Assembly: GCA_902537415.1 (NCBI GenBank)
Contig: CACBBC010000001.1
Coordinates: forward strand, 62,001-126,000
Origin: an uncultured Alphaproteobacteria bacterium
GTDB lineage: Bacteria > Pseudomonadota > Alphaproteobacteria > Rhodobacterales > Rhodobacteraceae
Direction: 5' to 3'
DNA: 64,000 nt
The notes under the pieces were generated by a model. That model had not been told where the DNA came from. It ran no database searches and saw only the letters and a list, made by a program, of their open reading frames with translations. The position numbers were made by a program, and so were the translations under genes. Below are positions 52,487 through 60,252 of this stretch, piece by piece. How positions within the stretch are numbered: the stretch's first letter is position 1; every line of letters starts with the position of its first letter.

Positions 52487-53734
52487 ACTCAAAATACTAT
52501 CTGTATTATTAAGAATCTCAATGTTAAGACCAGCGACTGATTTATATTTTTCCGAGTGATTTTTAAGTTCGCTCTGGCTAATGATTTCTTGGATATTATT
52601 AAAAGTTCCTCCACAACGGTCTTCAACTACTTGTAAAAGAGCATCGGGACCAGAACTTCTATTTGCTAATGTTATTTTGGCGGTTAGGGGAAGCATCTCT
52701 CTTTCATAGCTCAATAAAGCTTTTTCATTGAGTCCATTTACTTTTAAATGAAACGCAAGTTTTCTAGCATCAATGATAGCTTGGCTGGCACCATTTGATC
52801 CAACTGGATATGTTGGGTGGGCAGCATCACCTAACAGTGTTGTTCTTCCAAACGTCCATTTTTCTAATGGATCTCTGTCAACCATTGGATACTCATAGAT
52901 TGAGCTTGTTTCTGAGATAAGGCTTAAAGGATTTATCCATTCAAAGGACCACTCGGTAAAGCTACCTATAAATTTTGATTTATCTACCTTTTTACTCCAG
53001 TCACTTTTCATATATATTTTTTCAGGATTGAATTTTAGTTCCGCTATCCAGTTTATTTTTGCATTCCCATGATCGTCTTTTTGAGTTATTGGATATGAAA
53101 CAAATCTTTGCGTATCATGTCCAATCATCACCATAGAAGCACCAGTCCTAAAAGGAGGAGCAGATGTTAGTCCGCGCCATAAAATTGCTCCGTTCCAGAG
53201 AGGGTCGCCTTCATCTGGGAATAACTGTTTTCGAATATTTGAATTTATCCCATCACAAGCAACGAGAATATCGCCATTAAAGACTTCATTTTTTTTTGTA
53301 TTCTTATTAAAGTATTGCAATTCTACTGAAGAGGATAAATTTTTGAAGCCAGTAGCTCTAATACCCAAACTAACAGAGCTTTTTTTCGAGCGCTCAATAA
53401 GAGTATCATAAAGTAACTTTTGGAGTTCTCCTCTATGGACAGAAAATTGTGGTACATTGTACCCTGCTTTTAAGCCCCGTTCTTCAGTCCAAATTTCCAA
53501 ACCCTTTTTTGAAAATAATCCAAATTCCTCGGTTTGCACCCCAATTCTTGTCAGATTATCATTTAATTCTAATGCAAAAAGCTCCCTTACGGCATTAGGT
53601 TGTAGGTTTACTCCAACTCCTAGGGGTTCAATAGATACTGAGGTTTCAAATATTTGAAATGGTATTTTAAGTTGTTGTAGGGATAGTCCCAAACACAATC
53701 CACCTATTCCCGCTCCACATATTAGAACTGTCAT
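52475..53734 (-). CDS. FAD-dependent aromatic monooxygenase (salicylate hydroxylase-like)
   Basis: A 419-residue flavoprotein. Motifs are CGAGIGGLCLGLSLQQ (FAD-binding GxGxxG, residues 6-21), VACDGINSNIR (DG motif) and LLGDAAHPTYPVGSNGASQA (GD motif). It fits the group that hydroxylates aromatic or quinolone-like rings with NADH or NADPH. It stands alone on its strand and the substrate is unknown. Confidence 0.92.
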   Translation of the reverse strand: MTVLICGAGIGGLCLGLSLQQLKIPFQIFETSVSIEPLGVGVNLQPNAVRELFALELNDNLTRIGVQTEEFGLFSKKGLEIWTEERGLKAGYNVPQFSVHRGELQKLLYDTLIERSKKSSVSLGIRATGFKNLSSSVELQYFNKNTKKNEVFNGDILVACDGINSNIRKQLFPDEGDPLWNGAILWRGLTSAPPFRTGASMVMIGHDTQRFVSYPITQKDDHGNAKINWIAELKFNPEKIYMKSDWSKKVDKSKFIGSFTEWSFEWINPLSLISETSSIYEYPMVDRDPLEKWTFGRTTLLGDAAHPTYPVGSNGASQAIIDARKLAFHLKVNGLNEKALLSYEREMLPLTAKITLANRSSGPDALLQVVEDRCGGTFNNIQEIISQSELKNHSEKYKSVAGLNIEILNNTDSILSSLI

Positions 53735-53785
53735 TTAAAATAAATCTCTGTTGGATGATATATATAAACCATAATAAGTCTCTAC

Positions 53786-55297
53786 TCAATTAACGTACAA
53801 TGGTAGTGCCGTGGAAAATGTCCAAGCTAATGTAATTCCATTAGCAAGGCCTGACGAAAGAGTATTATTGTACTTTCTACCTATGATATTTGCTAAAAAT
53901 CCAAATATTAATGCAAAGGCAAGAAATAGAAGTATTGCGTATCCCATGATAAACAGTTGGGAAATATTTAATAAGATTGAGGCTGATAAGGAGATTATTA
54001 GAAACAGTTTAAATATATTTCCTACGATCCAACCATTTGAATAATTATCGTAATACATTTGCATTAGTACCATCAACGGGATAGATCCAATTAAGCAAGA
54101 GAAAAACACAGTTACTCTGGTTCCGGTCAAAAGAAACGAGCTCACGTAGTTATCCAAAATGAATCCAAAGACAATACAAAACAAAATAAATAAAAAGGCA
54201 AATAATGGAAAATTAAATGATTTTGTTAACTCCTTAAACTGGGTAGGCGGTAAGCTGAAAAACAGAACTATGGATATTAGGATCATTTGATTAATGAGAT
54301 GATTGTGGGCGGGGAAATTAACAAATTTAAATGTAAAGTTATACAATATAAGTGGTGGGAGTGCACAAGCGATAATATTTATGGAAAAGAACCGCATATA
54401 ACGAAACTGATATTTTCCTGAGGTTTTTTTAGGTAGGAACTTGGTCAGCGATATAATAAGAAAGAAAACACTAAAAAATAAAATACCTGTCCATATTCCA
54501 ATATTGTTTCCAATAAATATCTGCTTATCCTTTTTAAGGAAATTAATCCAGTCCACCAGCTCTCTCTGAGTGCGAACAGAATATAAAACTCCTACATGGT
54601 CCGCGTTCCCTATAAAATCCACTTTTCTAATAGTATTATCATCAAGAGCTCCATAAAATCTTCCCTCCTTTGGATTATCAACTCCAATATCTTGTAAAAT
54701 TTCTAAGGATTTCAATCTCAATTGAGGTTCCCACTGACCATTAAGAATGAGGACATTTTTAGGTTCTTTTGCTTTTAAAGCGTCAGTATAAGCTGAAATA
54801 GCAACTGCGCTATTAAGACTAGGATTCAAAGAGGCTGACCTGATTATTATATCGGATGCCATTGAATGGCCAATTATCATTGAAAAGCTGGGGCTAAGTT
54901 TTAATAAATAATGAGAGATTATCTCATTCGTTTGATTAACGAATTTCTGCGTCGCTCCCTCAATTGTTGTAATATCTCCTGAGTACGGTAAAGGATGACG
55001 CCCATGCCCTAAAAAATCAAAACGAACCGTTAAATAGCCAGCCTCTGCAAGAGCTACAGCTATTGGTCTCATAAAACTAGTAGATCCAGCAAATCCATGT
55101 GCTAAAAATACTATGCCCTTAGTTTTTATATTGTCCTTGAAAGTTAGAGTGACGGGAGTTTTGTTGACGAACTCTCTGACACTCGTCAAATTTCTTTCAG
55201 CAAAATTGAGTTTCCAAAACGCAAATAGGGCTATTAAAATCAATATAAGGCAAAAAGCTTTATATATAGAGTTCTTAGAGCTTTTTAACAAATACAA
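53786..55297 (-). CDS. Alpha/beta hydrolase fused to a polytopic membrane domain
   Basis: A protein of about 503 residues. One N-terminal membrane anchor is followed by an alpha/beta hydrolase domain with AHGFAGS (oxyanion region) and the nucleophile elbow GHSMAS. The last 230 residues hold about seven hydrophobic segments with no known catalytic motif. The hydrolase domain should face the periplasm if the anchor has the usual orientation. TTG at 55297 is preferred: AAGGA precedes it and it lies right after the upstream stop. A GTG at 55357 would overlap the ATC hydrolase gene by 59 bases. Confidence 0.78.
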   Translation of the reverse strand: MYLLKSSKNSIYKAFCLILILIALFAFWKLNFAERNLTSVREFVNKTPVTLTFKDNIKTKGIVFLAHGFAGSTSFMRPIAVALAEAGYLTVRFDFLGHGRHPLPYSGDITTIEGATQKFVNQTNEIISHYLLKLSPSFSMIIGHSMASDIIIRSASLNPSLNSAVAISAYTDALKAKEPKNVLILNGQWEPQLRLKSLEILQDIGVDNPKEGRFYGALDDNTIRKVDFIGNADHVGVLYSVRTQRELVDWINFLKKDKQIFIGNNIGIWTGILFFSVFFLIISLTKFLPKKTSGKYQFRYMRFFSINIIACALPPLILYNFTFKFVNFPAHNHLINQMILISIVLFFSLPPTQFKELTKSFNFPLFAFLFILFCIVFGFILDNYVSSFLLTGTRVTVFFSCLIGSIPLMVLMQMYYDNYSNGWIVGNIFKLFLIISLSASILLNISQLFIMGYAILLFLAFALIFGFLANIIGRKYNNTLSSGLANGITLAWTFSTALPLYVN

Positions 55298-55298
55298 C

Positions 55299-55805
55299 TT
55301 ATCCTTGCGCGCTGGGCTTTTCAAAAGTGTATCTAAAAGTACAGCATTTTCCACCACTCATGATAGTGGTTTCTCGATTAAGTCTTGCATCTTGGTTGAA
55401 TCCTTCAATCATTGAGGCATCTCTATTGCAAGACAAAACAGCCCCAAGGTCTTGTATTCCTAACGCCTTATACATTTCGGCATATCTACACCTTGTTACA
55501 TTGAAATCTAGTTTTGTATCATTCTTCTCCAGCAAGTCTATTTCCAGCGCTCCATCTTGAGTCCAGAACTTTAACGTTTCAAGAAAAGAAGAAACATCAT
55601 TTCCATATTCTTTCGCCAGAGATGAGCCTTGATTGCGAGCTAGCTCCATAACTGTTTTTTCTAAAATCGGTATTATTTTTTCTTTTCCAAAGGTTTTTAT
55701 TAGGGCATCTACAAAAGGTGCGATGATTCTAGCTTCTGTTTCGCGCCGGGTTAAAACTCCAATTTTTTGCGTTAGTTCATCTTTTAACTTTCTGTCGCTT
55801 TCCAT
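55299..55805 (-). CDS. L-2-amino-thiazoline-4-carboxylate hydrolase-like protein
   Basis: A 168-residue protein resembling the ATC hydrolase family. The segment RCRYAEMYKALGIQDLGAVL followed by SCNRDASMIEGF is the family core, with a terminal KCCTFRYTF. In Pseudomonas, ATC hydrolase opens the thiazoline ring to give carbamoyl-cysteine. Related proteins have unknown roles. It lies between the hydratase gene (29 bases upstream) and the membrane hydrolase gene (one base downstream). Confidence 0.8.
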   Translation of the reverse strand: MESDRKLKDELTQKIGVLTRRETEARIIAPFVDALIKTFGKEKIIPILEKTVMELARNQGSSLAKEYGNDVSSFLETLKFWTQDGALEIDLLEKNDTKLDFNVTRCRYAEMYKALGIQDLGAVLSCNRDASMIEGFNQDARLNRETTIMSGGKCCTFRYTFEKPSAQG

Positions 55806-55834
55806 TTATTATCTCCAAATTAAACAGTTACTTC

Positions 55835-56611
55835 CTAAATCACTGCAATGCTAACTTTCCCATGATCAGAAAGAATATGGTTTATCTTATCCCCCACTTT
55901 TGCTTGTCTTACTTTAAAGACACTTCCCGTTATTATAATCATTCCAGGTTTCAGTTCACTTTTACGCGAGTTTAGCTCATTGATCAACCAGCACAGATTT
56001 TCAAAAGGCTTCGCGTCAAGCACGCCAGTTGTTAATCTTGGTTCATTATTCCATTCACAGGTCGATTGTATGTCTAGGAAATTTTTTTCCTGCCAATTAT
56101 TTATTGGATCTCCTAAAACTAGGCCACCAGACCACGCATTATCACAGGCTAGAGAAAGTGGATCTAGACCATCATAATTTGCACCCCTATCATCTATGAG
56201 CTCGATAGCGGGTAAAACATTTAGAATATCGTGAACAATATTTTCTGAGTTTCGTTGGATAGAGGGATCTATAATGCGTTCGGATAGTTCAAAGGCTAAT
56301 TCAAACTCGACACTCATTCTATGGTAGTTCTTTAGAACTATTGTCTTAGGACTATTAAAAATCTCATTCTTAAAAAGCCCACCATAAACTGGGTGACTGA
56401 TTTTGTGATAGTCTTGTTGTATTTTAGAAGATAGGGCAATTTTGTACCCTCCAAGTGATCCTCGGGGTAACTTTTGCCGCAATTGCGTCTGAACTTTGTA
56501 AGCTTCATCGAAATCTTTTGGTTTCATATCTTTTTCAAGATTTACAAATCTATCACCGGCTTCGTGCGCCTCAAAAAGAAAATCACTTATTTTGTCAACA
56601 TTTGATTTCAT
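55835..56611 (-). CDS. 2-keto-4-pentenoate hydratase/FAH-type decarboxylase-hydratase
   Basis: A 258-residue protein of the MhpD/hydratase family. Metal-site segments are VEFELAFELSERI and LPAIELIDDRGANYDGLDPL; SLACDNAWSGGLVLGDPI and MIIITGSVF complete the fold. Such enzymes hydrate 2-oxo-pent-4-enoates from meta-cleavage of aromatics. No other meta-cleavage gene is near, so the substrate is uncertain. Confidence 0.88.
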   Translation of the reverse strand: MKSNVDKISDFLFEAHEAGDRFVNLEKDMKPKDFDEAYKVQTQLRQKLPRGSLGGYKIALSSKIQQDYHKISHPVYGGLFKNEIFNSPKTIVLKNYHRMSVEFELAFELSERIIDPSIQRNSENIVHDILNVLPAIELIDDRGANYDGLDPLSLACDNAWSGGLVLGDPINNWQEKNFLDIQSTCEWNNEPRLTTGVLDAKPFENLCWLINELNSRKSELKPGMIIITGSVFKVRQAKVGDKINHILSDHGKVSIAVI

Positions 56612-56633
56612 GTACCTTATGTAACATTTTTTT

Positions 56634-57446
56634 TCAACTTTCCAAAAGCTTTAGTATCCATTGCGTTCTAGCATTCGCCTGAGCGATCATTGCTATTGCA
56701 ACCTGTTCCAATATTTTCGCTTTTGCCAATTTCATACTCTCCGCGGCAAAATCTGCGTCTTCAATAGTACTTCTGGATTTAATCAAGTTGACTTTACTAT
56801 TATCCAGGTTGGACATTATGAAATCCAGTCTATTTGATAATGCGCCGGCTGCACCCCTTTTTTCATTAATATCTTCTATCGCAGTATCAATGATGCCCAA
56901 ATAGTTCTGGGCGTTGCTTCTCGTCGTTAAATCTTGTGTTAATCCCAGTGTAGAGGCGCTCAGAGTATAGGCTTGAACTTCCAGCGTGTTACCGGATCGA
57001 GGTCCAATCTGAAGATAATGCAGGTTTCCATCAAATACTGGTTTGCCCCCGAAAGAGGTAGTGCTACCGATGCGAGTAATTTCCAACTCTAGTTGCGATA
57101 ACTCGGAGTCTAACGCCAATCTATCAGCGGCAGAATTCGTATCACTTATAGCTTGGATAGTAAGCTCGCGCATTCTTAGCAAGATAGATTGCACTTCAGA
57201 TAAACTTGTTTCCAAAGTGTCTATTAAAGATTGTCCGTCTTTTGCATTTTTCGAAGCGGTCTCTATTCCTTGGATCTCCGCATTCAGTCTCATTACTTGA
57301 TGAATTCCGGCAGGATCATCAGATGCCTTGTTAATTCTTTTACCAGTGGACAAACGTTCCATAGCTTCATCCATCAAACTTGATGAACGACCCAATGCAA
57401 TCAATGCAAATCCAATTGCACTGTCATTATTTATAGTTAATGACAT
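56634..57446 (-). CDS. Flagellin
   Basis: A 270-residue flagellin. The N-terminal D0/D1 block has MERLSTGKRINKASDDPAG, and the C-terminal block has TIEDADFAAESMKLAKAKIL followed by EQVAIAMIAQANA. The central variable region is short, giving a small flagellin compared with the typical alphaproteobacterial length. It stands alone, without chaperone, hook or motor genes in the window. Whether it is the main filament protein or a spare copy is not known. Confidence 0.94.
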   Translation of the reverse strand: MSLTINNDSAIGFALIALGRSSSLMDEAMERLSTGKRINKASDDPAGIHQVMRLNAEIQGIETASKNAKDGQSLIDTLETSLSEVQSILLRMRELTIQAISDTNSAADRLALDSELSQLELEITRIGSTTSFGGKPVFDGNLHYLQIGPRSGNTLEVQAYTLSASTLGLTQDLTTRSNAQNYLGIIDTAIEDINEKRGAAGALSNRLDFIMSNLDNSKVNLIKSRSTIEDADFAAESMKLAKAKILEQVAIAMIAQANARTQWILKLLES

Positions 57447-57560
57447 ACCAACCCCATTATCCCAATTCTATAAACGACAAAAATTACTAAATTTATATTT
57501 ATATATTTTGTTTAATTCAAAATATGAACTAAGCTTTCCCTCAAAAAAAAGGAAAAATTA

Positions 57561-58193
57561 ATGAAACTTTACCAATTTGATTTAGCTCCAGCCTCTAAGA
57601 GAGTTACTTTCTTTCTCGAAGAAACAGGAATTGAGGTACCTATAGTGCAACTTAATGTTAGAGATGGGGATCAATTTGAAGAGCCTTATAATTCACTTAA
57701 TCCATTCCATTGCATTCCTTTTCTTGAATTAGAGGATGGGACTGTAATTACCGAAAGTGTGGCAATCTGTCGATTTTTAGAAGACATTAATAACACTTCA
57801 AAAAAGTTATTTGGAAAGACTTCTAAAGAAAGAGCAACTATTGAAATGTGGAATAGACGATTAGAAATTGATGGGTATATTCCCCTTATTAATGGCATCA
57901 GAAATAAATTTGAGAGATACAAAGGAAAAGTTTTACCCGGAACGCGTAACGATTTACCACAAGTTCCTGCAATAGCAAAAAGAGGAATAGACTCTTGCCG
58001 AATTTTGTTTGAGAGACTAAACGCTCATTTAAATACGTCCCCCTACGTAGCCGGTGAAGCCTTAAGCATCGCTGACATAACCGGCCACGAGGTAGTACAG
58101 CTTGCTATTGCTATTGAAATGAATTTCGATGAATTTGAAGAAGTCAAAGCGTGGCATGAGAAACTGGATAAAAGGTTCAAGTTAAATGAATAA
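57561..58193 (+). CDS. Glutathione S-transferase family protein
   Basis: A 210-residue GST. The N-terminal thioredoxin-like domain begins MKLYQFDLAPASKRV, with the glutathione-binding cis-Pro region HCIPFLELEDG and TESVAICRFLE. The C-terminal helical domain includes SPYVAGEALSIADITG, the N-capping box. Ser12 is a candidate thiol-activating residue. Its end overlaps the SDR gene by eight bases. Confidence 0.92.
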   Translation: MKLYQFDLAPASKRVTFFLEETGIEVPIVQLNVRDGDQFEEPYNSLNPFHCIPFLELEDGTVITESVAICRFLEDINNTSKKLFGKTSKERATIEMWNRRLEIDGYIPLINGIRNKFERYKGKVLPGTRNDLPQVPAIAKRGIDSCRILFERLNAHLNTSPYVAGEALSIADITGHEVVQLAIAIEMNFDEFEEVKAWHEKLDKRFKLNE

Positions 58194-58896
58194 AAAAATA
58201 TGTATATTAACAGGAGTTGGACCAGAAACTGGTACAGGTGCTGAAATTGCACGTTACTTTTCGGAGAATGGGTATCATGTTGCCATGATTGCTCGAACTG
58301 AAGAAAATCTCAAATATTTAGAAAGAAAGTATGACAATACCTCGGCCTATCCTTGTGACGTGGGGAAAATAGTGGATTTTCAAAAAACAATAAATAAAAT
58401 ACAAACCGAGCTTGGACCGGCCAACGTTGTTATACATAATGCCCCCCTGGGAACGCGAGGACCCATCCTTGATTTAAGCTATGAAGATTTGGAAAAAAAT
58501 TTTAGAGTTAACACAACCGCCTTACTTATTTTATCACAAGCGACACTTCCAAAAATGTTAGAACGAAAGAGCGGAACGATTATTGTCACTGGCAATACGG
58601 CGGCGGAAAGAGGAAAAGATGGATGGGGGTTTTTTGCTGCTTCTAAATCAGCTCAGAAGATATTAGCAGAGTCTATGGCTAGGGAATTTGGGCCAAAGGG
58701 TATACATGTAGCATATATTATCATAGATGCCTTAATTGATACCCCAAGAACACGACCTCGTCTTGCCCCAAATAAGCCAGACAAATTTTTTGCTTCCCCA
58801 AAAAATATAGCAAAAGAGATTTTTAATGTGGTCAAGCAGGACAAATCTACGTGGTCCTTTAGAGTGGAATTACGTCCTTATGGAGAGTATTGGTAA
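58186..58896 (+). CDS. Short-chain dehydrogenase-fold protein lacking the catalytic tyrosine
   Basis: A 236-residue Rossmann protein. The cofactor region is atypical: TGVGPETGTGAEIARYF, then ARTEENL. The Ser is seen in VTGNTAAERG, but the YxxxK motif is FAASK in GWGFFAASKSA, so Tyr is replaced by Phe. The usual proton transfer should be impaired, or the protein has another role. It overlaps the GST gene and ends in a 13-bp hairpin. Confidence 0.85.
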   Translation: MNKKICILTGVGPETGTGAEIARYFSENGYHVAMIARTEENLKYLERKYDNTSAYPCDVGKIVDFQKTINKIQTELGPANVVIHNAPLGTRGPILDLSYEDLEKNFRVNTTALLILSQATLPKMLERKSGTIIVTGNTAAERGKDGWGFFAASKSAQKILAESMAREFGPKGIHVAYIIIDALIDTPRTRPRLAPNKPDKFFASPKNIAKEIFNVVKQDKSTWSFRVELRPYGEYW

Positions 58897-58910
58897 TCTC
58901 TCCATAAGGA
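58875..58910. terminator. Long hairpin at the end of the SDR gene
   Basis: A perfect 13-bp inverted repeat (58875-58887 and 58898-58910) with a ten-base loop spans the SDR stop codon. It lies between convergent genes. No T-run follows on the plus strand, so it may stabilise the transcript or work as a bidirectional Rho-assisted stop. Confidence 0.6.
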
Positions 58911-58933
58911 AAAGAATAATGCATTAACAAGAA

Positions 58934-59203
58934 TTAATTATAACCTACAAGGTCAAGGGCTTTTTTGCATTTTTCTGTTTCATATGTTGATAGGCCCAGA
59001 TTAACCTCATGATGACACAGCATTGTAAGCTCATCTACTTTTAGTAAGGTTTCCCTGTCAAGAGATGCAGTTTGAATTCCGTTACTTATTTTTTCAGAAA
59101 ACCATGCTGATTTAGGATCACACGAATGGGTCCAAAGCCCTTCAGCAAAAGATGTCGTACTAAAACAAAAAAGCAAGATTGCTCCTAATAAATTTAGTTT
59201 CAT
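58934..59203 (-). CDS. Small secreted protein of unknown function
   Basis: An 89-residue protein with a signal peptide (MKLNLLGAILLFCFSTTSFA, cleavage after Ala20). The mature part has three cysteines (HSCDPK, TMLCHHE and TEKCKKA). It may be periplasmic. No family is recognised. It is convergent with the SDR gene. Confidence 0.7.
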   Translation of the reverse strand: MKLNLLGAILLFCFSTTSFAEGLWTHSCDPKSAWFSEKISNGIQTASLDRETLLKVDELTMLCHHEVNLGLSTYETEKCKKALDLVGYN

Positions 59204-59280
59204 ACCTATACTCCTTTAAACTTTCGTATTCTATCATATCAAATAAATGATATTTTGGAAAGGTATAAATTTTGAACCTT

Positions 59281-60132
59281 TTATTTAAGAAGATTTAAGA
59301 AAATAAGCTTATCAAATTCCCAGTCAATTATCACTTTTCGTTCAGGTAAACTATCAAAAATATGAATTATTTTTTTAAAGTTTTTTTTGTGAAATCTTAC
59401 TGTCAATTTAGGAGAATTGCGTGTGTTGAAATCAACAATTAACGTTTTAACCAAATTCAAAAAGTTTTTTTTAAGTTTTATATTCTTAATTTTAGTAACT
59501 AAAAATATTCCGAGTGAGAGCATAACAAAAAATTGCTCTACATACCCGAAACCGTGGATATTTTTCCCCGAAAAAATATTTGTGGACATAATTTTTGTTT
59601 CTTTCAAAGTTAAACTGCCTTGATTTAAATTTTTTAGAAATTTTACTTGCTCAAACGTTTCACGAATTGTGGATTTTTCTCTATAAAGAGGGACTAAAAC
59701 TGAGTTTAGAAAATTCGTCTTATTGTTTAGTGGAAACTCGATAGATTTCCCTAGCTTTACATACAATAGGATCATGTCCACATTTGTGCTCACCAACCAA
59801 GACTTCTTGCCACTTAGTAACAATATTTTTTTTTTATTATCAAAAGTAGTTTTCAAAGGGGCATCAGAGATTTCTCTAACTGCTAGAGAAATAGTTGCTC
59901 TTATTTTTTGCTTGAAATGATATCTAATTGCACATTGATAAGCAGAGAAAAAAATCCACGAAAGATTATTTGAAACTGATGCTACGGTAACCAGTGTTCT
60001 TATATAATCGACTTTTGATAAATCTTTTTCATTCCAAAAATGTAGAAAACGCTCCTCTTTTTGGAGCCGGGAAGCAAGGATTTTTTTGTCAACAAGCTTA
60101 TCAATTGAAGGTATTTTTAATTGGCAAGTGAT
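59281..60132 (-). CDS. Open frame without standard start codon, distant acyl-CoA dehydrogenase-like
   Basis: The minus strand is open for 283 codons from after a TAA at 60133-60135 to the stop at 59281. No ATG, GTG or TTG occurs in the first 92 codons; the first usable start is TTG at 59856, inside a continuous region. AGGA lies eight bases before an ATC at 60132. The middle ISLAVREISDAP, then LLLSGKKSWLV, weakly recalls the acyl-CoA dehydrogenase core, and the C-terminus ends IDWEFDKLIFLNLLK. It may use a rare start codon, be a recent start-codon mutant or be a decaying gene. The family call is a guess. Confidence 0.45.
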   Translation of the reverse strand: MTCQLKIPSIDKLVDKKILASRLQKEERFLHFWNEKDLSKVDYIRTLVTVASVSNNLSWIFFSAYQCAIRYHFKQKIRATISLAVREISDAPLKTTFDNKKKILLLSGKKSWLVSTNVDMILLYVKLGKSIEFPLNNKTNFLNSVLVPLYREKSTIRETFEQVKFLKNLNQGSLTLKETKIMSTNIFSGKNIHGFGYVEQFFVMLSLGIFLVTKIKNIKLKKNFLNLVKTLIVDFNTRNSPKLTVRFHKKNFKKIIHIFDSLPERKVIIDWEFDKLIFLNLLK

Positions 60133-60161
60133 TTAATCAGTCCTAACAAAATTTTTATATT

Positions 60162-60217
60162 CTATCTAAATAGAGAAAACATGCTTTACATGTTTCTCTA
60201 AAGTCCATATTAGATAG
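60162..60217. promoter_or_regulatory. Nested inverted repeats upstream of the SulP gene
   Basis: An outer 8-bp pair (CTATCTAA at 60162-60169, TTAGATAG at 60210-60217) encloses an inner 12-bp stem (60171-60183 with 60189-60200, one bulged A, five-base loop). It lies between the start-less ORF and the SulP gene. It could be a double operator, an RNA leader structure or the remnant of a mobile-element end. No T-run follows. Confidence 0.5.
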
Positions 60218-60252
60218 TACAAATTTTTTTTAAACCATTAAAGAGGCAGGCA

